Positions 27,239-34,999 of a stretch of DNA of 64,000 nt are shown here, one piece after another. Under the pieces are notes generated by a model that had not been told where the DNA came from, ran no database searches, and saw only the letters and a program-made list of their open reading frames with translations. Positions within the stretch are counted from its first letter, which is position 1. Every line of letters begins with the position of its first letter. The DNA is from Pyrobaculum oguniense TE7 (GTDB taxonomy: Archaea; Thermoproteota; Thermoprotei; Thermoproteales; Thermoproteaceae), in contig CP003316.1 of assembly GCA_000247545.1 (NCBI GenBank), positions 1,583,233 through 1,647,232 of the forward strand, given 5' to 3'. Both the position numbers and the translations under genes were made by a program.

Positions 27239-28167
27239 GGTCGGCGATAATCCACCTAGGGATAATCGCCGCCGCCTTGTTGCTGGCGCTAACAGGCGTG
27301 CTGGTGGTAACGGCGCAAGAGGCGGCGGTTGTCGTCAAATTCGTCAACGGCACATTGCCGACCGACCCCGCCTCACCGGCCTGGCCTAAGCCTGTGGACG
27401 TGCCGCTGACCTCGCAGACCTTGGTCTACCCGCTTCCCGCCGCTACTGAAAGCCGCACGGCGTCGGTGTCTGCTGTGCACAACGGGACCCACATAGCGTT
27501 CCTTCTAGTGTGGAGCGACGCGACAAAGGACGTAGTTACGCTGGGCGGGCTAGACGTGTTCCCAGACGCCGTGGCGGTGCAGTTCCCAGTGTCGAGGGCA
27601 CAGCTTCCCTATATATGCATGGGTACTGTGGACAACCCGGTGAATATCATATACTGGAAGGCAGGCCTCGGCGCTGAGAACTTGGTGGCCGGCGCGGGCT
27701 ACGGCCTGAACCCGCAGCAGAGGGAGGCGCTGGGACTCCAGGCAACGCCCACGTCACCCGTGGAGCTACTACCTGCCTCAGCCCAAGTAGTCACAGACAT
27801 CGCGGTGTATAAAGACGGCAAGTGGTACGTAATAATAATAAGGCCCCTCGGCTCAGTCCACCCGCTAATGGCGTCGTTGGCCGGGAAGTCCTTCAACGCC
27901 GCCTTCGCCACATGGGATGGGTCAAAGGGCGAGAGGGGCGGCCTCAAGGCCACCAGCGGCTGGGTTGCGTTCCAGTTAGAGATGCCAGTTGCCGTGCAGA
28001 CGGCATCAGCAACGCAGACAACGACACCGGCGCCTGGAGCCACGCAAGCCGTCACCATAACTACAACAAAGCTGGTGGAGGCTACGCCGACATGGGCGTG
28101 GGTAGTTATTGGAGTATTGATCGCAGTGATAGCGCTTCTGGCAGGCTTGGCGCTCCGGAAAAAGTAA
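27235..28167 (+). CDS. Haem-binding gamma-type subunit (EB_dh domain) of nitrate reductase
   Basis: A 310-residue exported protein: N-terminal signal helix (about 5-27), an ethylbenzene-dehydrogenase-gamma/DMSO-reductase-type haem b domain (about 35-235), a Thr/Ala/Pro-rich linker, and a C-terminal membrane anchor (about 285-305). It lacks the NarI fold. A Met in YICMGTVDN is a likely haem ligand, as in EbdC. It would pass electrons from a membrane quinol oxidase to NarH outside the cell. ATGA overlap with narH shows it belongs to the enzyme. Confidence 0.82.
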   Translation: MRSAIIHLGIIAAALLLALTGVLVVTAQEAAVVVKFVNGTLPTDPASPAWPKPVDVPLTSQTLVYPLPAATESRTASVSAVHNGTHIAFLLVWSDATKDVVTLGGLDVFPDAVAVQFPVSRAQLPYICMGTVDNPVNIIYWKAGLGAENLVAGAGYGLNPQQREALGLQATPTSPVELLPASAQVVTDIAVYKDGKWYVIIIRPLGSVHPLMASLAGKSFNAAFATWDGSKGERGGLKATSGWVAFQLEMPVAVQTASATQTTTPAPGATQAVTITTTKLVEATPTWAWVVIGVLIAVIALLAGLALRKK

Positions 28168-28168
28168 A

Positions 28169-28861
28169 ATGGATTTTTTTCTCCTTCTTCTTTTTCTAGA
28201 GTTTCTACTTAACAGAACGCTTAACAGACTCTGGATATTCGTCCCGCACAACCCAGCCACATATGTCCTATTCCAGCTGATCCAATGGGTTGGCTATGTG
28301 TCCATGTTGGCGCTGTATCTCTACTCCTTTTTCCTACTTGGAAGATCGGGACAGCGACTACTGGGGGCGCTGGCAGTGGCGCTTGCCGGCTTAGATCTAG
28401 CCCACGACTACCTCGGCGTTGGGGTGAAGGCGTTGTTCCTCCTCCCGGCGGTATCCGCCCTCTTTTGGAGGACGAAAATCGCTTACGCCTACGGCGCCTA
28501 CTACTTAGTTGAAGGAGCCTTGAAGAAGCTCGGCGCACTTGCGGCTCAGCCATATTTGGAGTGGGCATGGGCGCTCCTCCCCCTCACGGCGGGGATTAGA
28601 CGGAAGGCGCTTGTAAAGGCGGTTATTGTCAGCGCATTGACTCTCACAGCCGTATTGGCCTCCCCTTACTACATGGGGATGATTTTCGTATTTGGCCTGG
28701 GCCTAAGCCAGGTTTTGCTACTTCCCTTGGCGGCCTTCGCCGCGCTGTTTTCGAAGTCTAAGTACCCCCTCTACGCTCTCCTAGTCGGGCCGTCGGTGCA
28801 GCTGTCAGTCCACTACCTCATCCTCTCCGCGGCTGGCTATGTTGATCGTAGGAAACAGTAG
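28169..28861 (+). CDS. Polytopic membrane protein of the nar operon
   Basis: 230 residues, mostly hydrophobic, with about seven or eight helices. It starts one base after the haem subunit stop and so is in the same operon. Histidines in helices (VPHNPATY, LAHDYLG, SVHYLIL) could bind haem, but the pattern is not diagnostic. No NarI, NarJ or known nitrate transporter signature is recognised. It may supply a membrane anchor or quinol site for the nitrate reductase. The 3' end overlaps the next gene by 23 nt. Confidence 0.6.
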   Translation: MDFFLLLLFLEFLLNRTLNRLWIFVPHNPATYVLFQLIQWVGYVSMLALYLYSFFLLGRSGQRLLGALAVALAGLDLAHDYLGVGVKALFLLPAVSALFWRTKIAYAYGAYYLVEGALKKLGALAAQPYLEWAWALLPLTAGIRRKALVKAVIVSALTLTAVLASPYYMGMIFVFGLGLSQVLLLPLAAFAALFSKSKYPLYALLVGPSVQLSVHYLILSAAGYVDRRKQ

Positions 28862-29657
28862 GGGGGAGCTCTGGGTGGTCAAGGACGGCGTAGCGAGAGG
28901 GCCGGAGGGGAGGCGGGTTGAGGTGCCTTGGGTAGACGACGGCATACACTACGGCGCGGCTATTGTGAAAAAGGGGGAGGTGTACAAGCCTGATGGATCG
29001 CTCGCCGGTAGGTTTAACCTAGTGGCAATACCTTACGGCCTCTACAGCGATGGCTACACCCAGCCACGTTTTGGAATTTTCGTCATCGAGGAGAGGGCCT
29101 ATGTGGTGGATCTAGAGACGTGGAAGCCTGTGAGGCTCCTGGAGTGTGACGGCAAGTGGGATTTTATGCCCTCTTATCCCTTTGCTGATGAGAAGTCGAT
29201 ATTCTGCACCGATGGGTTTATAGTCATGGCAACTCCCCGCGAGTATAGAGTGGTATCAGCGCCCTGCGGCTCTTCGTATCACATAGATTTCCTAACTCAC
29301 GGGAGGGCAATAATCTCCGACATAGTCGCCACCGATGAGGGGATTTCCATGATCTTAAAGGGAATTACACTGAGCGGAGATTTTCTAGGCGCAAAGAGGC
29401 TGGAGTTGGAGGAGGCAACCACGGTGGAGCCGTTGTCGTGGGATCCGCTGGTTTTGTATGTAGAAATTGGGGGAGAGGAGTACGTGATATGGAATGGGTC
29501 AAAGCGGAAAATCCAAAAGCCATTTTTTATAACACAAAGAGGGTTAATAGTGGGCGACCAGCTGGAAGGTGGGCATAAACTTAGATGCGCACCTCAGCAC
29601 GCGCATGGCGATTATTACCTATGTGGAGATATTGTTGAGAAACTTCCGCACGACTGA
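28839..29657 (+). CDS. Beta-propeller-like protein at the end of the nar operon
   Basis: 272 residues without a signal peptide. Repeated beta-strand blocks such as GELWVVKDG, RAYVVDLETWKPV and YVIWNGSKRKI suggest a propeller of WD40-like type. Four or more Cys are scattered (LLECDGKW, SIFCTDG, SAPCGSSY, LRCAPQH, YYLCGD). ATG 28839 overlaps the upstream membrane gene by 23 nt, so it is co-translated. It may be a cytoplasmic assembly factor that replaces NarJ, which is not found here. That is speculation from position. Confidence 0.55.
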   Translation: MLIVGNSRGELWVVKDGVARGPEGRRVEVPWVDDGIHYGAAIVKKGEVYKPDGSLAGRFNLVAIPYGLYSDGYTQPRFGIFVIEERAYVVDLETWKPVRLLECDGKWDFMPSYPFADEKSIFCTDGFIVMATPREYRVVSAPCGSSYHIDFLTHGRAIISDIVATDEGISMILKGITLSGDFLGAKRLELEEATTVEPLSWDPLVLYVEIGGEEYVIWNGSKRKIQKPFFITQRGLIVGDQLEGGHKLRCAPQHAHGDYYLCGDIVEKLPHD

Positions 29658-29692
29658 TCTGAAAATATTTAAAGATGTAGTGGAATAGTTCT

Positions 29693-30625
29693 GTGTCTAG
29701 GTCTTGGCTTTCGGAGCTTCGTAACTTGATTGTAAATTCTCTTGAAAGGTCTTGGCTTCCCTTTCCTACCGACAGCGATCTGTGCGAGTCGTGGAAGAAG
29801 GGGCTTGACTCCAACCCCTCGGGACCTGTGTTGTACACCTCCTGCCTTTACCACCTGGCGCCCGTCATAGAGAAGGCTGTTGAGAATTTGGAGAGGTTCG
29901 GTGTGACGGAGGGGGGGCTTAGGGGCAGATTTGCGGCTGTTGCCGCCAAGACAGTAGGTCGGCTAATCCTTAAACCAGAGGGAGAGGAGGTGGATAGAGC
30001 CGACAGCGTGATGAGGAGAATCTACCGCCTGCTGGCACAGAGGGGAATAAAGGTGCGGTTGCTAGATAGGGAGATCTACTCCGGAGCCCTGCTCTACGAA
30101 CTGGGCTTTGAGAAGGAGTTCGCAGAATATGCCAAGAAAGTTGCCACATTTTTCAAAGAGAGAGGGGTCAAAGAGATCATCACAGTGGACCCCCACACCC
30201 ACTACATTCTTGAGAAGGTGTACCCACGCTACGCTCCGGACTTCGACGTTAAAATTTCAAGCTATCTAGACTACATTAAGGGGACCGGCGTGGCGCTTAA
30301 AGGATTCGCAATACACGACTCATGTCTATACGCCAGATTTCTCGACAGATATAGCCTAATCAGGCAGATCCTCTCTCCGGGACAACCAGTTGAAGATCCC
30401 TACTACACAGGCAAAGAGACGGCAGGCTGTTGCGGAGGCCCTATCGAGTCTATATACCCAGACGTGGCAAGGAAAGTGGCCAGTCTCCGGGTCAACGACT
30501 TGTCCAAGCTCTCAAAAGATGTGGTGGTTCAGTGCCCCATATGCTACGTCAACTTGAAAAGAGCCGCCGAGGGGCGGATAAACCTGCACTACCTCCCCGA
30601 AATCTTAACAGAAGCCACTGCGTAG
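29693..30625 (+). CDS. Cysteine-rich (CCG) domain protein, HdrB/GlcF-like
   Basis: 310 residues. Two CCG-type motifs are visible: HDSCLYARF with a downstream GCCGGP, and VQCPICYVNL at the C-terminus; an N-terminal YTSCLYH may serve the other half. Such domains bind non-cubane [4Fe-4S] clusters or act in FAD-linked oxidoreductases (HdrB, GlcF, LutA). A partner with the missing ferredoxin domain is encoded convergently at 30782-31057. The start is GTG at 29693, 24-29 nt from ATATTTAA, so it has a separate promoter after the nar operon. Confidence 0.75.
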   Translation: MSRSWLSELRNLIVNSLERSWLPFPTDSDLCESWKKGLDSNPSGPVLYTSCLYHLAPVIEKAVENLERFGVTEGGLRGRFAAVAAKTVGRLILKPEGEEVDRADSVMRRIYRLLAQRGIKVRLLDREIYSGALLYELGFEKEFAEYAKKVATFFKERGVKEIITVDPHTHYILEKVYPRYAPDFDVKISSYLDYIKGTGVALKGFAIHDSCLYARFLDRYSLIRQILSPGQPVEDPYYTGKETAGCCGGPIESIYPDVARKVASLRVNDLSKLSKDVVVQCPICYVNLKRAAEGRINLHYLPEILTEATA

Positions 30626-30781
30626 CGAGGGCCATGCGCCGCGGCTGTAGCTCTGCCAGATAGTTGAACCAAGGTCTCACACCCTGTATCCTCAGTTCGT
30701 CGGTTCGGCGAAGGCGGCTAGGAGACTCCGCGACAAGTTGCCGCCTAGCTTTGCAATTCCCCACATCGCTAAGCTCAGCTC

Positions 30782-31057
30782 CTACATTGTCCGTATTAAA
30801 TATGCCTTAAAGGCCTTGATGGTTTCTGTTATCTTTATGCCGGCGGGGCATTGTGGGTCACATGCCCCGCATGCGAGGCATGTCATGACGCCTCTATACG
30901 CCTCCTCCGAAATCTTCCCATCAAAATTCTTTATGATATTGATACGACCCCTCGGGCCGAAATGCCTCATCCTAACAGCACGAAACGTGGGACACGCAAA
31001 CTCGCAGAAACCACAAAACTGACACTTAGACGCCTCAGCTACAAGTGACTCAATCAC
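30782..31057 (-). CDS. Small 2[4Fe-4S] protein, HdrC/GlcF N-terminal-like
   Basis: 91 residues with two cluster motifs, CQFCGFCEFACP and CLACGACDPQCP, spaced as in HdrC and the N-terminal half of GlcF. It contains PRGRINIIKN between the clusters, typical for the family. It probably forms a complex with the CCG protein 29693-30625, giving a split version of the fused 31195-32364 protein. The GTG at 31057 is 26 nt from TATAAACC. The genes are convergent, not in one operon. Confidence 0.78.
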   Translation of the reverse strand: MIESLVAEASKCQFCGFCEFACPTFRAVRMRHFGPRGRINIIKNFDGKISEEAYRGVMTCLACGACDPQCPAGIKITETIKAFKAYLIRTM

Positions 31058-31194
31058 GTTGAAGGTAAATTTCCGGGTTTATAATTAATTTGGTATTCTC
31101 TACGGTCTAACTTTCGTGTCTATTGATAGACCTTAGATCCAAGGTTCTTAGGTTATTCCAGAGCTATAGGCTATGAGACGCATTTCACTAATAA

Positions 31195-32364
31195 TTAGCC
31201 GTAGAGGGGCCTAGCGCGTATCTCCGGGTAACCATTGTTTTCTGCCCTGGCGTATGACATGTCTAGTATTTCTAAGGGGAAGTATACTGGGAGGCCGATC
31301 TTAGTTAATTGTTGTAGGCAAGAGGGGCTTTCCGCTAGGATACCGTCAGGCGATAGCGAAAGTACTTCTTCTCTCTTCTTCGCGAGAACTGCATCCGCTA
31401 TTTTCCGATGCCTGAGGGGGTACATGTTCCCGCCTGCGCAACATACGTCAGCGCTTGGAAGCGGCGCCAAGACTAGGCCCGGGATTTTTGATAGAATTTT
31501 AAGCACCACGTCGTGTGCCTTTGCGACGTTCATCAAGTGGCAGCTGTGCTGTACAGCCAGCTTAATCTTCACCTCGCCGAGAACGCCCCTCAAGCCGTCG
31601 GCGAGTAGCTGTGCGGCGTCTATTACCTTAAAGCCACGCAAATATCGAAGTAACTCGGCCTGACAACCGCCGGAGTTGGGGACCACGACGGCGTCTACTC
31701 CCCTTAGCTCTTTAAGAATAGATAAATTACGCTGGGCCAAAGCCTCCGCCTTTTCGAACTGCCCGCTGTGTCTATACGGCGCGCCGCAACAAGCAAAGCG
31801 GGGCACGACGACTTCATAGCCGTTCCAGGTCAACACCCTCAGCGCCGCCTCTACTATACTCCTCCTATAACGCCAAGCCACGCAATCACCAGAAACAAAC
31901 AACGCCACCCTCCCCCGGAAATCCCCCTTTGCCTCGTAGACTTTCCCAACGAGGTCCGAGATGTCGCCCCCAGAGACCATTGACCCCAGCTCTTGCGAAA
32001 GGATCTTTGCGTATGGCGCAATCCTCAAGCCAATTTTAGAGTTTAGGAGATTAAAGAGCAGATTCACGCGCCTGTAGCTCACCGACTGCATCTCATTCTT
32101 GTACTTTTTGAAGAACTCCTCATAAACCTCGCCGTATCTAACACCGGATGGACAAGCGGTCTCGCACCTAAGGCAGTACACACATGAGTCCAGATACTCC
32201 AGGAGCTTGCCCTTAGCCTCAGCCCTCCCCTCGACCACCGCCTTCATTAAATGCAGCCTCCCCCTCGGGCTCTTCCCCTCAAGCCCCGTGGCGAGGTACG
32301 TGGGGCATGTTGGGAGACAAAAGCCGCAGTGGACGCACCTATACAGCTCGTCAAAAACCTTCAT
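31195..32364 (-). CDS. glcF: Glycolate oxidase iron-sulfur subunit (GlcF-like)
   Basis: 389 residues: N-terminal ferredoxin domain with CVHCGFCLPTCP and CVYCLRCETACPSG, then two CCG domains (GDCVAWRY...FACCGAPY and HSCHLMNV...DVCCAGG). It accepts electrons from the flavin subunits and delivers them to a quinone or another acceptor. The start overlaps the stop of the GlcE-like gene by 4 nt. It forms a clear operon with the two upstream flavin genes. D-lactate dehydrogenase is an alternative function for the complex. Confidence 0.88.
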   Translation of the reverse strand: MKVFDELYRCVHCGFCLPTCPTYLATGLEGKSPRGRLHLMKAVVEGRAEAKGKLLEYLDSCVYCLRCETACPSGVRYGEVYEEFFKKYKNEMQSVSYRRVNLLFNLLNSKIGLRIAPYAKILSQELGSMVSGGDISDLVGKVYEAKGDFRGRVALFVSGDCVAWRYRRSIVEAALRVLTWNGYEVVVPRFACCGAPYRHSGQFEKAEALAQRNLSILKELRGVDAVVVPNSGGCQAELLRYLRGFKVIDAAQLLADGLRGVLGEVKIKLAVQHSCHLMNVAKAHDVVLKILSKIPGLVLAPLPSADVCCAGGNMYPLRHRKIADAVLAKKREEVLSLSPDGILAESPSCLQQLTKIGLPVYFPLEILDMSYARAENNGYPEIRARPLYG

Positions 32365-33344
32365 GGCAACCTGCCGGGAGAAAGCACTCCATTTGGGTCA
32401 AAGACACGTTTTATCTTGGCCATCAAATCGGCATTTTCTACCTCCCACCTCCTCTGCGGCTTTAGCCAATAGGCCTTTGCCCCTCCCGGCGGCTCGTCGG
32501 CGAGGTACATCACACCGAGTAGAGGGTAACGTATGTACCTCACGCCGGGCGGAGGCTCCGGCAATGAGGCAGGAGGAGACACAACCTTGACCACCTCGCC
32601 GCGGTCGAAGAGGTCCTCGGCCCCCGTTACCTCGGCCCATTTCTCCTCGGCCTCGGCGCCGTAGAAGATCTCTCCCCTCCCCGCCGCAGAGATCCTGTGC
32701 TCCACCTCGGACTTAACCCCCTCAAATCTCAAGTATAGAACGCCGTCTGATTCAACCGCGCCCGTGGGGCGTAGCCTCCTCACCTCGGCTAACGGCCTTC
32801 TGTAAGTGGCCGAGACGGCTACCGAGTCGGGCAACGCGTATATGCGCATATACGCCTCGACAATAACGGCTAGAGTTCCCCAGGAGCCTGCCACAAGCCT
32901 TTTTATATTGTAGCCTGCTACGTCCTTCATTACCGGGACTCCGAACCTCATAAGCTCCCCCCTCCCCGTGACTATCTTAACGCTGAGTAGCTGATCCCTG
33001 GGCGTCATGTAGCGGTAGGCCATGGGGCCGTAGAAGTTCGTTGACAGAATCCCCCCTATAGACGATCTGCGAAACAACGGAGGATCCAGGGCCAGCCTCC
33101 TCCCCCTCTTCCTCAGCCCCTCCTGTAGCTCGACGGCGTCTACACAAGCCGAAGTTCTCAAGACCATCTCATCCTCGTCGACCTCCACGACCTTCGGCAT
33201 ATCCCCCAGCTGTAGCTCCTCGTCATACTCCACGGGCGGTCCCATATACGCCTTCGAGCCTCTGCAGATGGGTAGGAGCCTCCTCCCTTCCTTATTGGCC
33301 TCCTGTACGGCGCCCACCAGCTCCTCCACGGACTTGGGCCTCAT
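32361..33344 (-). CDS. glcE: Glycolate oxidase FAD-binding subunit (GlcE-like)
   Basis: 327 residues with a PCMH-type FAD-binding half: RSSIGGILSTNFYGPMAYRYMTPRDQLL and GRGELMRFGVPVMKDVAGYNIKRL match the family. The C-terminus ends VFDPNGVLSPGRLP, as in oxidases of this class. It overlaps both neighbours by 4 nt. With GlcD and GlcF it makes the three-subunit enzyme oxidising glycolate to glyoxylate. Confidence 0.85.
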   Translation of the reverse strand: MRPKSVEELVGAVQEANKEGRRLLPICRGSKAYMGPPVEYDEELQLGDMPKVVEVDEDEMVLRTSACVDAVELQEGLRKRGRRLALDPPLFRRSSIGGILSTNFYGPMAYRYMTPRDQLLSVKIVTGRGELMRFGVPVMKDVAGYNIKRLVAGSWGTLAVIVEAYMRIYALPDSVAVSATYRRPLAEVRRLRPTGAVESDGVLYLRFEGVKSEVEHRISAAGRGEIFYGAEAEEKWAEVTGAEDLFDRGEVVKVVSPPASLPEPPPGVRYIRYPLLGVMYLADEPPGGAKAYWLKPQRRWEVENADLMAKIKRVFDPNGVLSPGRLP

Positions 33345-34753
33345 GGAAATATCTTGCCCGGGTTCATGAGCCCCTTGGGATCGAAGACCGCCTTGATCGC
33401 CTTCATCAGCTCTATCTCCTCTCTTCTATACATTTTAGGTAACAACTTCTTCTTCATGTAACCGACTCCGTGCTCCCCCGTTATCGTCCCGCCGAGCTCC
33501 ACGCAAGCCTCGAGGATCTCCTCGCCGGCCTCTATGGCCTTCTCCCTCTCGCCGGGCTTCCGCTCGTCGTATAGAATTAGGGGGTGGAGGTTCCCGTCCC
33601 CCGCATGGAACACGTTTGCAACCCTCAGCCCCCTCTTGGCGCCTGCAGCTCTTGCCAACATAAGCGCCTCGGCGAGCTTCTTGCGCGGTATCGTGCCGTC
33701 CTCAACGACGTAGTTAGGCCCGACGAAGCCCATGGCGCCGAACGCTTGCTTTCTGGCCGCCCATATCTTGGCGGCCCTCGCGGGGTCCTCTACTATTTCG
33801 ACTCCCGAGGCGCCGCTCCTCCTTAAGACCTCGGCGACTTTTGAGGCCTCTTCCTTGGCGCCGGGCAGGGAGCCCTCCACTTGTATCAGCAAGACCGCCT
33901 CGGCGTCTTTGGGGAGGCCGGCGGCATAGGGGCCAGACTCCACGGCCTCAACGGCCAGCTTGTCCATCAGCTCCATGGCCACTGGCATGGCGCCCGAGGC
34001 TATGACAGCTGATACGGCGCGTCCTGCCGTGGGTAGGTCGGCGAACTTGGCGAGTATGGTGACCGAGGACTCATAAGTGGGGACTATCCTAACGATGGCC
34101 TCGGCGACTAGGGCCAAGGTGCCCTCAGATCCGGTTATGAGGCCTATCAAGTCGTAGCCTGCTTGCTCGAACTCCTTGCCGCCTATCCTCCTCACCTCGC
34201 CCGTGGGCAGAACAATCGTGAGACCTCTTAGCTGGTTGACAGTCACGCCGTATTTAAAGCATTTGACGCCGCCAGAGTTATGCGCGATGTTTCCGCCTAT
34301 TGTCGAAACCCTCTGCGAGCCAGGATCCGCCATATACTGGAAGCCCAGATCTATGGCGTACTGGTAGCCCATACGCGCGAGGTATGCGTTTATCCAGTCG
34401 TTTATAACCCCCGCCTGTACCACCGCCACCTCGTTTTCTAGATCAATTTCCAGTATTTTATTCATCCTAGCTGTGCTCACAATCACGCCACCTGTGACGG
34501 GAACACCCCCTCCACTGAGGCTAGTGCCGGACCCCCTGCCTATAATTGGAATGCCGTAGTTGTAGGCCAGCTCTACCACCTTAGCCATTTCTTGTACGGT
34601 GCGCGGAAATACCACAACATCGGCCTTCCCCCTCAGCGCTAAAGTTCCGTCTTGTTCATATACGAGGAGATCCACCTCCTCTTGGAGAACGCCCTCTTCT
34701 CCTAGGAATTCACGTGCCTTTTTTGCAAAGCCGCTTATCGCACTGCGACGCAT
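33341..34753 (-). CDS. glcD: Glycolate oxidase subunit GlcD (FAD-linked)
   Basis: 470 residues. The FAD-binding PCMH domain is clear: IIGRGSGTSLSGGGVPV, MADPGSQRVSTIGGNIAHNSGG and TGSEGTLALV. The C-terminal cap has VFHAGDGNLHPLI and GEHGVGYMKKK, the substrate-side His motifs. It catalyses glycolate (or D-lactate) oxidation. The ATG at 34753 follows a short leader. Malate synthase is divergent, about 250 bp away, consistent with glyoxylate use. Confidence 0.9.
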   Translation of the reverse strand: MRRSAISGFAKKAREFLGEEGVLQEEVDLLVYEQDGTLALRGKADVVVFPRTVQEMAKVVELAYNYGIPIIGRGSGTSLSGGGVPVTGGVIVSTARMNKILEIDLENEVAVVQAGVINDWINAYLARMGYQYAIDLGFQYMADPGSQRVSTIGGNIAHNSGGVKCFKYGVTVNQLRGLTIVLPTGEVRRIGGKEFEQAGYDLIGLITGSEGTLALVAEAIVRIVPTYESSVTILAKFADLPTAGRAVSAVIASGAMPVAMELMDKLAVEAVESGPYAAGLPKDAEAVLLIQVEGSLPGAKEEASKVAEVLRRSGASGVEIVEDPARAAKIWAARKQAFGAMGFVGPNYVVEDGTIPRKKLAEALMLARAAGAKRGLRVANVFHAGDGNLHPLILYDERKPGEREKAIEAGEEILEACVELGGTITGEHGVGYMKKKLLPKMYRREEIELMKAIKAVFDPKGLMNPGKIFP

Positions 34754-34791
34754 TACACCTGTACCATTGAGCTAGGTACCAATCTTATATC
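34754..34791 (-). promoter_or_regulatory. glcD leader with TATA box and four-codon mini-ORF
   Basis: On the minus strand GATATAAG (about 34784-34791) lies 38 nt before the glcD ATG. About 24 nt after that box is an ATG of a four-codon frame whose TAA overlaps the glcD start as TAATG. CAGGTG before glcD could be a ribosome binding site. Translation of glcD may thus be coupled to the mini-ORF. Confidence 0.35.
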
Positions 34792-34999
34792 TTTTGTAAA
34801 GCTAAGCGCGCCCACATTGATTAGGCCGCCAAGAGGGGCGAGACATTGCTCATAAGGCAAAGTTGACATTTTTAAAACCGCTAAATACGCAACTAACATA
34901 TAAGCAATTAGAATAGTTTCTTATAAAAAGTTTTTCTTGATTAGGAAACGGTACTGATATGCCAATAATACTTAAAAAATTGTATTTCTCACAATCTCT

